A stretch of 51,566 nucleotides of DNA. Origin: Chara braunii (lineage: Eukaryota > Streptophyta > Charophyceae > Charales > Characeae). Numbering within the stretch: the first letter of the stretch is position 1; every line of letters starts with the position of its first letter. Both the position numbers and the translations under genes were made by a program. A model generated the notes under the pieces. The model did no database searches and was not told the DNA's origin. It worked only from the letters and a program-made list of their open reading frames with translations. This document shows, piece by piece, positions 21,213 through 31,999 of the stretch. The stretch is taken from contig BFEA01000167.1 in the NCBI GenBank assembly GCA_003427395.1, forward strand, positions 2,434,287 to 2,485,852, read 5' to 3'.

Positions 21213-21954
21213 GGAGAAGGGTATTTGACTTACTCACGAGCATCGCCTTCCCACAAGTTGAGCTTTCCTAGTAATCGTATCGGACAAGGGGAAGATAATG
21301 GGCATTCATTACTCTATTAGTTATGTTATTCATTTGGAAAAAGATCATCAAAAGGGTGACGATCGTAAAAAGAAGAAGGAAAAGAAGAAGAAGAAGAGGA
21401 AGAAGAAGGAAGGAGAAGAAAAGAGGAGAGGAAATGGATTCTAGTCGGCCTACGCTCGCTGCTCGCCATGTCCGACGTTGGAGATTGGCTGGAGGTGCTA
21501 AGCCTCCACCTATAATGTAGCGGGGTCGGGTTCGTCATCCACCTGACTGATAGAATGCGCAAGCATGCCTGCTGTCGTCCCGACGGATTGTGGCCTCGGT
21601 ATGTTGCATTCCGTAACGGATCGCGTTGCGTCGTAGGACCATGACAACGGTAGCAATGACAAAGACAGACTAAGTCTCCTAATGCGACAGACACTTGATA
21701 CTTCAAACTTGAGGATGAGCAAAACTGAATGAATCTACCACAAAAATTATAAAATATATTATATGCATGCTTGCGTGTGTGTGTGTGTGGGCATTAAGTT
21801 CTTGTGAGGGTTGGAAGAAAGGAATCGGCCCTAATGAGAGGGGTTTGCACTTACCACCCGGATCCGTTTTAAAAAGCGTCCTCCATAAGACCCCAGAAGC
21901 AACACCCTGGTCTTGAATGAACCAAACCGACAAGATACGTTGAATACATTCATT

Positions 21955-22208
21955 ATAATTGTTATTATATTATTATTATTATTTTAGCGTTGTTGTTATT
22001 GTTGTCCTTCTTAATATTTTTGATGATTGATTTCTATTATTATTATTATTATTATTATTGTTATTTTATTTATTTGTCGTTGTTGATTTCCAAATACTAT
22101 CCTTATTACTATTATTTGTTGATTCTCATTATTATTGTTATTATTATTGTTATTATTATTATTGTTATTATTGCTATTATTATTATTACTATTATTATTA
22201 CTATTATC
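21955..22208. repeat. (ATT)n microsatellite 1
   Basis: Interrupted TTA/ATT trinucleotides of about 250 bp flank the first GC-rich island on its left. Confidence 0.95.
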
Positions 22209-22210
22209 AG

Positions 22211-22320
22211 GGTCACCAGCCCGTACGTACGGAGGTCCCCGAGCAAACCTCCGTACGTACGGGCGTTCGGGGTCCCGTACGGGGTTCGAACCTGACGGCG
22301 TTCGGGCCCCGCCAAAAACT
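22211..22320. repeat. GC-rich palindromic island 1
   Basis: Perfect 18-bp arms at 22219-22236 and 22247-22264 (GCCCGTACGTACGGAGGT and its complement) surround a 10-base loop. GGGTTCGAACC-type and CGTTCGGG strings follow. CpG content is high, in contrast to the surrounding AT-rich DNA. Confidence 0.8.
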
Positions 22321-22820
22321 ATTTCGGGGCCTAGAAATAATTATGTTTTTCTGAATTTTGTTTTGTGAGTTTTCTATGACGTGATGTACATGCCTGTAAA
22401 TTTTCAAGTCATTTGGCTAAGTAAATAAGAATTAAAAAACTCCAAAGATGGCGGTGTCAAAACGTGCTCGCCCACGTATTTTTTCACTTTTTACTTTTTG
22501 TTTTCACTTTAGTTCGGGGTCTAAACAATTTNATTATTTTTTGAAACGTTTTTAGTGGGTTTTGTATTATGTAAAGTACACATCTGTAAATTTTAAGGGC
22601 ATTTAGCTATGCTAAAAAAAAAATGAAAAATCACCAAAGATGGCGGTGTCGAAAACATGCTCGCGCACTCACTAAATTAATTCTCTTTTTATTTTTATTT
22701 ATTTTTATTATTAGTATTTATTTTTCGTATTTTATTTTTATTTTAAATTTGGTAAGGAATTCGGATGCTTGTTTAATTAATTTTTCTTCATAACATATCT
22801 TTGTTTCAGATGTTTTTGAT

Positions 22821-22824
<4 letters not shown>
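22321..22824. other. AT-rich, two diverged copies of one segment
   Basis: The phrase CAAAGATGGCGGTGTC occurs at 22442 and 22635 in similar surroundings, suggesting an old duplication of about 190 bp. A single N lies at 22532. No gene. Confidence 0.55.
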
Positions 22825-22858
<34 letters not shown>

Positions 22859-22967
22859 GCTCCGTGTTTGGCCCGAACGGCCGAACGCATCCCCAAGGGG
22901 TCCCATACGTTCGGGCGTTCGGGTTCGGGTTCGGACATTCGGCCCGTCCCGAACGCCGATTATCCTG
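22825..22967. repeat. T-run and GC-rich island 2
   Basis: A T-run of about 33 bases (22825-22857) leads into 110 bp rich in GTTCGGG and CCGAACG strings, which ends directly at an (ATT)n array. The layout matches island 1 (simple sequence, GC-rich body, simple sequence). Confidence 0.75.
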
Positions 22968-22999
22968 ACTATTATTATTATTATTATTATTATTATTGC

Positions 23000-23035
<36 letters not shown>

Positions 23036-23112
23036 TATTATTATTGCTATTATTATTATTATTATTACTATTATTATTATTATTATTTTATTATTTTATT
23101 ATTATTATTATC
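22968..23112. repeat. (ATT)n microsatellite 2
   Basis: Almost pure ATT trinucleotides. On the + strand they read as poly-tyrosine, which should not be taken as protein. Confidence 0.95.
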
Positions 23113-23131
23113 AAAGCAACTTAATCTTACC

Positions 23132-23310
23132 TGAGTCGCCCGCTTGCCATCTACGAAGGTGGGGGCTGTTGAGAATTGTGACGTCTCTGCCAATGGTGTC
23201 ATGGAGATCGGGCTATCATCTGCTCGACCTGTTGAAAGCGCACCTGTGACTAGTATATACCCCGTGGCCGAGATCTGCTCGTGCTTCGGTAAAGCTGCTG
23301 TCGTCATCAT
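23132..23310 (-). CDS. Weak candidate exon, minus strand
   Basis: The minus-strand frame starts MMTTAALPKHEQ and includes SMTPLAETSQFSTAPTFVDG. It runs into CAG|GTAAGA at about 23131. The donor is good; no acceptor or family is recognised. Confidence 0.2.
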
Positions 23311-23566
23311 TCGGCATTATAGTCTAGGCTAGATAGGATCTGCCGACTGTAGTCTTGGCGTCGAGCGCCAGATCAGATATCAACATTGGTTCTTTATTGA
23401 TGATGATGATGAGATTTTTACCAGCACTGTCAACTATAAGCTCCCGGTGTCTTCTTATTCGGTGAAACTCGTGATTCAATTCTGCTGTTGGTTCGAGGTC
23501 ACGACTATCTGGTCTTGTGTGTATGATGCTGCTCGGTTTCTAAAGTCCGCTATTGCTCATTTTTTG

Positions 23567-23568
23567 TA

Positions 23569-23611
<43 letters not shown>

Positions 23612-23613
23612 TT
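23567..23613. repeat. (ATT)n microsatellite 3
   Basis: Pure ATT trinucleotides. Confidence 0.95.
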
Positions 23614-23879
23614 ACAATCAGACTCGCTTTCACTTCTTCACTTCGCATGCGTGCAAACAGATGGTGATTCACACTGGCGCATAGCACCCAACTCAAAGCT
23701 CGAAGATATGGAAACTAAAACACAATTCAGATTCAAGCTTGCTTCAGCAGGCTATGGTGCATCAACACCCACACATCGCAACTCTTGTCCCTGTGTCCGA
23801 CACCACTGTTCACTTCACACTTCAACTCCGGATCACCCTGGATACCCCACGCACACACTCACACGAAGAGGCAAAAGGA

Positions 23880-24174
23880 GAAAGAGAGAAACAGACAGGA
23901 CAGTGTAAAACAAGCAGGCAGACATCGACAGACAGACATACAGACATACATGACAAGACAGAGACGGACTGACAGATGGACAATGACAAAACAGAGACAA
24001 TCAAACAGTCAGAGAAACAGAAAGACAACGACAGACAGACAGAAACAGACGCACAAGACATACAGAAACAGACGCACAAGACAGACAAAAACAGGCAAAC
24101 ACAGTCAGGCAGACACACCGACGAACAGATAGAACAGACACAAAGAAAGACAAATAAGACAACGAGACGGGCAA

Positions 24175-24234
<60 letters not shown>

Positions 24235-24360
24235 AGGAGGGAAGAAACGACAGTCGCAAACCAACGCAGGCAGGTAAACAGACAACAGGATACAGACCAG
24301 CAAACAGACAAGACAGACATAAACAGACAGTCGCACACACAGACAGAGAGGTGGAGAGAG
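23880..24360. repeat. Compound ACAG/AGAC, CA and GA low-complexity tract
   Basis: Interspersed GACAGACA and AACAGA units run for about 480 bp with a (CA)n at 24176-24190 and a (GA)n at 24190-24230. Long frames on both strands here come from composition. Confidence 0.9.
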
Positions 24361-24697
24361 ACGTGCCTGGAGATCGTTTGCGGGGGTCGACAACTCCATG
24401 TGGTTCGGCTCCGCCGCTGATATTAACTAGATGCATTGTCAGCTCATACGCTGGTAGTGGCTGCGCGATGGTAGATTGGGCACTAAGCAGTGAGCACCAA
24501 GAAGGAGAAGGGCTTTGGACACTTAGGTTGGTGATAGCGAAGGTATGTTCTCATTGACGGTCAAATGCAATGTTTTGGTTCTCCGTGATTGTAGTATCAA
24601 TTCAACTCTATTTTCTGGACAGTGTCCGACTTCCCGGATTTCGATGTGACCTTGCAAACCAGAAACTGTCAATTTGCCATTGCCCGTTTTCCCTGCA

Positions 24698-24727
24698 TTA
24701 TTATTAATGATGGTATAATTATTATTG

Positions 24728-24760
<33 letters not shown>

Positions 24761-24830
24761 GTATTAGTATTATCAGTATTATTAGTATTATTATTAGGAT
24801 TGTTATTATTAAAATAATATTACTAGCATA
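24698..24830. repeat. (ATT)n microsatellite 4
   Basis: ATT and AGT trinucleotides with interruptions, directly before a protein-like region. Confidence 0.9.
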
Positions 24831-25203
24831 ATGGCTCCAGCAAGCCTCGTGCCCGCCTTGAGTAAAGGCAGGCCTGAGTATCCCCGAGAGGGGGCCTACT
24901 ATCTCACCATCTTTCAATGCAGGTCTCAGACAATGTTGCACTCCGGTTGGTTAAAGTGCAGTTGGGGCCTCACTCCGGGGGTTCTTCCTAAAGAAGCAGC
25001 TGCGAAGATGGTGGCAGCTTGGGCGTACGCAGCGTGAGGTCGGTTTAGTAAGAAGGGACCACAGACATTGGGAGCGCGACATTATCACCGCATTCGTGCG
25101 CAGGCTCAAAGTAGCGTGGGTCGCGGCCAAACAGCGGGACACTAGCAGACTATGGCTAGGCATGCAGGACATCGAATGGATTGTTGCGACCAGGACTGTG
25201 TGA
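24831..25203 (+). CDS. Unrecognised protein-like region in two frames
   Basis: Frame 3 reads from ATG 24831 (SLVPALSKGRPEYPREGAYY) to a TGA near 25037. Frame 1 is open with no start codon from 24964 to TGA 25201-25203 and looks more protein-like. It has a Trp- and Arg-rich stretch with KKQLRRWWQLGRTQRE, RDHRHWERDIITAFVRRLK and LWLGMQDIEWIVATRTV. The sequence AAAGTGCAG before 24962 could be a splice acceptor for frame 1, or a frameshift could join the two. I do not recognise the family. It sits between two (ATT)n arrays, so it may be a transposon fragment. Confidence 0.35.
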
Positions 25204-25365
25204 CAAGAGTTAAGGGGTGCATGTGGACTAAAAAGAAGGGGGATGCCGGAAAAGAATAAGAAATAGGAAGAGTGAAAAAGAGGAAGGTGAAGGAAGGAAG
25301 AGAGAAGGAAAGGAAATACATGAAAACGAGAGGATAAAAAGAAGAAAGTAACAGGAGACTAACTC

Positions 25366-25480
25366 TTTTATTATTATCATTATTGTTGCTATCATTTGTT
25401 ATTATCATTATTACTATTATTATTATCGTTATTATTATTATTATTATTACTACTACTGTGATTATTATTATTATTAATTA
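25366..25480. repeat. (ATT)n microsatellite 5
   Basis: ATT/ATC trinucleotides with a few interruptions. The stretch 25204-25365 is purine-rich with no gene; 25481-25734 holds nothing I can support. Confidence 0.9.
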
Positions 25481-26040
25481 TGTTCATTATTTTGCTATGG
25501 TTATTGATAAACATCATGGGCCACCGATAATGAGAGTGTGGGGCATTGGATAGAAGAGACGCATTGTCACTATGTGGTGGTGTGTGCTTCCTCCATCCTC
25601 CTTTATGTTTATCATCGTTTGGTTTTCTCAAAAGACCTGTCTCTTCAACTATGATTGATGTGTTCCCATTGAGGCGACTTTGGCTTCGTCGACCTTAGGG
25701 ATCAGACAAGTAATAACTATGACTAGATGTGACCGAGCAAACAAGGCGATTGCAGGAGCTCTGCCGGAACTCAGGAGGAGTTCTGGAGACAGGGAACTAT
25801 GAGGTACGCGTCACCTAACCCTTTCCCCTATACCCATACGGGTTACGCCCTTCTATTGGATTGCCTGTATGATTGTATGATATACTGCTTATACTTTCTT
25901 TAGGAATAAGATAATCAAGAAAAAAAAAATATATATGATTGGATTAAGAATCCTGCCTGGTGAAAAGAAAGGAACCTAAATTAACCAAGAAGGAACCTAG
26001 ACTGATTGGACTTGAAGAACGAAGTAGGGCGATGAAGGCT

Positions 26041-27340
26041 CATGTGTGAGTCGTCGTGCTACTTATGTATGCGTTAACATAACTAAGGGTTGGCACTTAG
26101 GTACTCATATGTGAGTTACCTTACTATCTGCCAAATCGACTGTCGTCGTGATGAGCAGAGGTGTCTGACACTAACTTATAAACAAAATGAGGTGCTCATG
26201 TGTGAGTTACCTTACTCTCTATCGGACCGACTGTCGTCGTGACGGGATGAGGTATCTGACAATAACTTATGAACTAGATTAGGTACTCTCTACCGGATCG
26301 ATTGTCGCCGTGATGGGCAGAGGTATCTAACAATAACTTATGAACTAAATTAGGTACTCTCTACCAGATCGACTGTCGTCGTGACGGGCAGAATATCAAA
26401 CTATACCGTAACGACTGTCGTCATGACGGGGCAGAGGTATCTGACAATAACTTATGAACTAAATTAGGTGCTCTCTACCGTAACGACTGTCGTCGTGACT
26501 TGAAGAGGTATGTGACAATAACTTATGAACTAAATTAGGTACTCTTTACCGTAATTACTATCGTCGTGACGGGAAGGGGTATCTGACAATAATTTATGAA
26601 CTAAATTAGGTACTCTCTACCGTAACGACTGTCGTCGTGACGGGAATAGGTATCTGACAATAACTCATGAACTAAATTAGGTACTCATGTGTGAGTTACC
26701 TTGCTCTCTACCGAATCGACTGTCGTCGTGATGGGCGAAGATGTCTGATACTAACTATGAACGAAATTAGGTACTCTCTACCTGATCGACTATCGTCGTG
26801 ACGGGAAAGGGGTATCTGACAATAACTTATGAACTAAATTAGGTACTCTCTACCTAATCGACTGTCGTCGTGATGGGGAAGAGGTATCTGACAAGAACTT
26901 ATGAACTAAATTAGGTNNNNNNNNNNNNNNNNNNNNNNNNNNNNNNNNNNNNNNNNNNNNNNNNNNNNNNNNNNNNACTAAATTAGGTACTCTCTACCTG
27001 ATCGACTGTCGTCGTGACGGGAAAGAGGTATCCGACGATAACTTATGAACTAAATTAGGTACTCTCTACCTGATCGATTGTCGTTGTGACGAGAAAGAGG
27101 TATATGACAATAACTTATGAACTAAATTGGGTACCACGGACAGAGGTGTCTAACATTGACTTATGAACTAACTTAGGAACTCATGTGTGAGTTACCTTAC
27201 CATCTGCCGGATCAACTGTCATTGTGACGAGCAGAGGTGTCTAACATTAACTTACGACGTAACATAGGTACTCATGTGTGAGTTACCTTATCATTTACCG
27301 GATCGACTGTCGTCGTGAAGCGAAGAGGTGTCTAACATTT
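26041..27340. repeat. 71-bp satellite array in C, with N gap 26917-26976
   Basis: Units share GAACTAAATTAGGTACTCTC and CGACTGTCGTCGTGACGGG. Successive GAACT landmarks at 26456, 26527, 26598 and 26669 give a 71-bp period. Edge units are longer and carry CTCATGTGTGAGTTACC. The 60-base N run hides an unknown number of copies. Confidence 0.9.
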
Positions 27341-28780
27341 AGAAATAATAAAGGGAGGCTCTTGTGCAGGTCGCCCTGTTAGCCTACCGGACCAGTCTCC
27401 GAAGGCGGTAGAAAACCCATGTATAGGTTGGACACTTGCTCTTTGAGGCCGGGACGATTGGCATAATCAGAAGGTGGCGGTACTCCTGTGTGTGCTACCT
27501 CACCACTTTCAAGTTGATTAACTAGGATCTGCTTGTTGTGAAAAGTGAACTCAGGGGATTTTTGTACTAACTTCCTTTTTTATTTATGGTTCAGGAAGAT
27601 TCGGTCTTTGCACTTATTCAAGGTGTAGTAGGGGGCTCCAGGGAGGGTCATCCAATTCACACGCTTGAGTCTAAGGCTGGCTAACAACCTGCAAAGAGTA
27701 GGAAATCACATTGCTACTCTTTCTTTCCTATCTTGTTCATCCTCGGGCAATCCGACCACCAGACCGGTAATAGGGAGACTTCTGTAGGAGTCATCCTATT
27801 TACTTGTTTAACGGCTGGACTACTCATTACGCAAGGAAAGTAGTAGAGGGGCCTCTGTTGGGGTCTGTCTATTACCTACTTGATTCTGATACTAACTTAC
27901 AAAGGGGAAGGGTACTCTTGTAGGAATACCCTAAACACTCGTCTTCTGTCCTAACTAACCTGGTCTCAGATCGGTCAGCTTCAAAAGGGCAACAGAATAC
28001 CCTTGTTCGGATTATCCTAATGCACTCTTGAAGTGGACATTATCAAGTGATAGTAAGGGGCTCTTGTGCGGGTCGCCTATTATTCACTCAGACAGTTAAT
28101 AACCTCCGGAGAGGGGGTTGACATCCAGATCTTTCAGAATGATACCTAAAACAAGTGGTAGGGTGCTTCTGTAGAAACCTCCACTATTTGTTGGAGGAAG
28201 GATGCTCATGTGTGAGCTATCCTGTTACTCTGAGCAGATTTTATGGATACATTGAGTGAAACTAACGAGGAAATCAAATACTCATGTGCGACTTACTCAT
28301 CTGGCTGTTCGACTAACAGATTGCTTGGTATTGCCCAAGTAGCAGAAGATTCATGTCTGAATCGATCTACTACTTGAGTATGTCAGGATAAATTGAAGAG
28401 AAAGGAAAAGAACAATGCTCCTGTTGGAGCAAGGTCTCAAGAACTTGGAAAAGGAATAAAGAGAAGAGAATTAAGACCGCGGGAGAAAAAAGCTTAAGAA
28501 TCACCGCGTAGTTCATAGCCGTCCATGGCTTTCGGATGGAAGACTACAACGATAAATGAGTTATATCTCATCTACGTAAGCGTCAAACGGTGTATTTCCA
28601 AGAGAGAAAATGCAAGGACTGAGAGTAGGGGAAATAAGAGTTTCCTTAAGACGACTTAGGACACAAGCATGAAACTCCTTGAATGAAAGGAGAGAGTGAC
28701 AGACGGCTTAGGGTAGGGTTGTGAGAGTAAAACTAGGGATTAGACCTGGGATGTTGATCCCAGAGCTCACTACCCATGTC
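27341..28780. repeat. Highly degenerate repeats beyond the array
   Basis: Loose echoes of GCTCTTGTG/CTCATGTGTGAG followed by a YACC or GCC phrase recur every 100-200 bp. This suggests an old, mutated extension of the same array type. No gene. Confidence 0.45.
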
Positions 28781-29504
28781 TAAGGGCTTAACCCTTAGAT
28801 ATCAATATGTAGGAAATCAAGTGGGGGTGTTGAATCTTTGTTGACCTGTGTCTGCAGGTCTCTGATTATCTACTGCATTTGAAGGAAAAGGTTCTACAAA
28901 AAAAAACTCAATTTTCTGTTATCTCTCGATAACAGGTCGGTTGTTACCGATTCAACTTTTTTCCCTTTTGACTTGATACCCACCTCTAAAGTCAAACCCT
29001 GTGGTCAGTAAAACTATCACCTGTGGTCATTGCCTAAATGGTCTTAGTCACTCTCAAGGGTCCTTTGAAGAAATTTGAGGGGGCTGGGCTTACGTCTCGG
29101 GAAAGATAAGGTTGTCATACATGATTTGGGAAGTGAGGGACAAGGTCAATGGTTGATGGTTGACGCCGTTAGCGCATGTCATGTGAACTGTCTTTGCATT
29201 ATTCTGTGCAGGTCTGTTTTGTGCGTGATTTTGGATTGAACTGAACCTGATCTGTTGAAGAGTCTCGGACACACAACACTTGTGAAAGTGGGAAGGGTTC
29301 TTGGCGGTAATAACCCCATCCTCATTGTTGTCTTGTATAACTTCTATATTATTTGATATTCAATTAAGTCATGGTCTGTTAAGAAAGATAGGACGCCCTT
29401 TGGTAGAAAGATGGTTTGATTGATATTGGTCAAGAAAATAATACATTACGCAGTAGCGGAAGTAGACTGTCTTTTAAAAGTTCAACCTGAATATCTAACG
29501 GGTC

Positions 29505-29836
29505 AGTTCTAGGCGTCTTACCGCACGTACCCCATTTTATGCTACAGCGATCGAGCAAACGCCCTCGGCCAACCTACCTCTACAAAGGCATGTAAAAACC
29601 TTCGCATGTGGGCCGATAACTCAGCAGGGATATGCCTACCTGAGGGTGGTGACAGCCCCTCGGGTAAAGGTAAGTTGTACCTCGAGACGCCCCGACCTGT
29701 CGTGGGGCATCGTGAGAGGTATAGCCGGCGCGCACGGTCGGAGTGGTGATTAGTTGTTCTTCAAGAAATAAATCTTGCGTAACACGACCGTAAGGTTCAG
29801 CGCTCCCATCGGGGTGTGGGACCACTGCGCGCGACA
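29505..29836 (+). repeat. U-family structured repeat, copy U3
   Basis: It has the family order with CCCTCGGCCAACCTACCTC, an A-box-like TAACTCAGCAGGG near 29617, a hairpin with CCCC...GGGG stem near 29700, and the end CGACA at 29832-29836. U4 follows directly. Confidence 0.7.
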
Positions 29837-30235
29837 GCGTCCTAGTCGACCGACGACGAGTCGAGATTGGGACTTCAGCCCCCAGTGCGTCGGCTTGCAT
29901 ACGGGTCCGATAAAGGCATGGAACCGCTCGTAGCCCCTATGCTACCGCGTACGACAAAATGCCATCGGCTGGTCCACCTCTGCGATTGCATGTAAAAACT
30001 TTCGTACGGTGGACTGGTAGCTCAGCGGGTACATGCCCACCTAAGGGATGGTGACAGCTCCCGCAGGTGGAGGTAAGTTGTACCTCGCGTGACCCTATAC
30101 TGTCGTAGGGGTTCGCGAGAGGTATGGCTGGCGCACTCGGCCGGAGCGACAACGCTCTACGACTAAAGTCCTGCCGAATCCTGCGTGACGCGGTCGGGAA
30201 GGTCCCCTCTCATTGCGGGGACCGTGCACTCGACA
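29837..30235 (+). repeat. U-family structured repeat, copy U4, at an LTR 3' edge
   Basis: It carries a perfect A-box match, TAGCTCAGCGGG (30018-30029), a weak B box GGTTCGCGAG near 30110, and a stem CTCGCG...CGCGAG enclosing CCCTA...TAGGG (30084-30119). It ends CTCGACA at 30235, two bases before a primer-binding site. This places it at the 3' edge of an LTR. Confidence 0.75.
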
Positions 30236-30237
30236 GG

Positions 30238-30255
30238 TGGCGCCGTTGCCGGGGA
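30238..30255 (+). promoter_or_regulatory. tRNA-Asp-type primer-binding site
   Basis: TGGCGCCGTTGCCGGGGA is the primer-binding site sequence I know from many plant Ty3/gypsy elements, where a tRNA 3' end (usually given as tRNA-Asp) primes first-strand cDNA. It lies two bases after ...CGACA, the normal distance from a 5' LTR end. Confidence 0.75.
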
Positions 30256-30980
30256 TGACGGTTGCCTACCGTTGTCCCTGGTGGAACGACATTTGGGTTT
30301 GGTAAATGGAAATTTAGGCAAAATGAGAAGCTTTTATTTAGACTTGTATGGGAGGTAATTAAGTTAAACTGAGGCGTCCTCGCCTAGTCGGTAGAACCTT
30401 ACTCTAGAGGAGGCTTATGGTGTGCGACGGGTATAGATGAGGGGGTGACTGTTGAGCACGAAGTAAGGGGCTTAATAATAAAGGTATTTCTTTGAGCTAA
30501 GATTGAGTGAGGGAACGATAGGTATTGTGATGGGTATTGTGCCTAGACTCCTTAGAGGTGTTAATCGATGATAGGCTGAGTCACTTATGGATTGCGTAGC
30601 TGTAACTGTCGATAAACTTGCGAAGTATGTGTTTACTTGGCTAGAGGTCTGGCTAATCCGAAGAGAGATCTATGTTCAATATATGTAGTATATATCGTCA
30701 CAAACAGAACTGCCCGGTAAACTGTAGGCAGAGAGAGAAAAGAGGACAACAAACGAGGGGTTGTGACAAACTGTTTCATTTGCGACAGTTTTATTTTGGT
30801 TGTCTCTATGCGTGTTTCTTTATCATATTATGTTAGATGTTTGATTGATAGCGTATGTAAGGATTACCTTCCAAGGGGACATAGTCTTTGCATGGAACCC
30901 ATGTCTGGTATGGGACCAGAGGTGAATGGGGTGACTTGTTACTGTGGAAGGTGATTTTTCCTGAAGTCAGTCAGTCAACG
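30256..30980. other. Presumed 5' leader of the retroelement; no ORF
   Basis: It follows the primer-binding site and contains no long frame. By about 31000 a different LTR-like block begins, so the element of U4 is probably interrupted here. Confidence 0.45.
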
Positions 30981-31992
30981 TGTTACTCCTTCGTTGATGT
31001 TGAAGGAAGCAGTTATCAGTCTTGAGAATGACAGTGAGACCCACGTCGGAACTATGTTTCTGGTTTATTGTGGGGTGTTGTTATCTTTCCTTTGAATAGG
31101 AAAGTAACTACATTATCAGGTAAAAGAGGAGGAAAGGGTTTGTTCCCTTACTTAAACCTTGATGGCAAAGGATGACAACTATTGCTTAGCCAGGGTGGTT
31201 CTAGAGTGACGACCTAGGCCAAATTCTCGCTAGGTAGGGCCACCATATTTAGAGAGGTGCGAGATCATCACTTGTTGTCCTTATAGGTATGAGTGCGGTT
31301 GTCTTGCTAACCTTAATAGGTTCAGTAAGGTGCAAGCGCTGAGATCAGAGAGGGTTGCGGTGAGGCTTGATCTTTAGAGCGGGGCTCAGGAGTCAAGATG
31401 TTATATCATGAGGATTACACCGCCTCTCTGTATTATATGCTTCACTTAAAGCTGAAGGAGTAGTAGTTGTATCATGTTATTTACTCATTGGTAATCTTAT
31501 GTTTGCTTTATATAATTTCTTCACTCTAGTCATTTTGTTGCATGACCGGCAGTTGAGTCAAATTCATGTTATTGTTTCTAAGGCATACCGTGTTTTTTAG
31601 CTACACCCCTAACAAATAATTTATGCTTATCATGTTGTGAATTAATATTGTGAATGTATACTATCTATTATGGGTTATACTGCATTTTTTATTCATGTTT
31701 GGAGTATCCACTTATGTAACATATGTAAGTTGTAGCCTTCCTTGATAGTAGAGTGATATTTGGTTAATGCATAAGTTATGTTTTTAGTGTCATCTTAGTG
31801 AATATTTGCGTTTTATTTTAGGTGGATATTTGTTTAAGAGACTCTCTTCGGTATAGTCGTTGTTCTGAATAGGTTTTTATGCGCGCTCACATGATAAATA
31901 CCGAGATAATTTTAATGAGATATATTCTATATTTGACTTAGTTGTGTAACTCCTGTCGAGTCTCGGCTCTAAGACCACTCGTTGTTTGTTCA
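30981..31992 (+). mobile_element. LTR-like region upstream of gag
   Basis: 31030-31110 and 31320-31445 match 2725-2805 and 3010-3120 of the first Ty3 element (GACAGTGAGACCCACG; GAGGATTACACCGCC). In both elements this sequence lies outside the coding part, 5' here and 3' there. The rest to 31992 is AT-rich with no frame and should include the LTR end, which I cannot place. Confidence 0.6.
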
Positions 31993-31999
31993 ACTGGTG

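Larger units (their letters stand above)
25735..29504 (+). mobile_element. Divergent relative C of the right half of A/B
   Basis: 25735-25860 aligns by eye to A at 15205-15330 (GCAGGAGCTCTGCCGG and the CAGGGAACT phrase). 28915-28955 aligns to A near 17655 (TTCTGTTATCT, then ATAACAGGTCGGTT). In A this interval contains the 66-bp satellite; in C it contains a different, 71-bp one. No coding frame. Confidence 0.55.

Noticed and set aside
22135-23134. Poly-tyrosine and poly-isoleucine frames
   Set aside because: They are translations of (ATT)n microsatellites.
23822-24436. A 204-codon minus-strand frame rich in Ser, Leu, Cys and Val
   Set aside because: It follows from the ACAG/GA low-complexity tract; no domain or consistent codon use.
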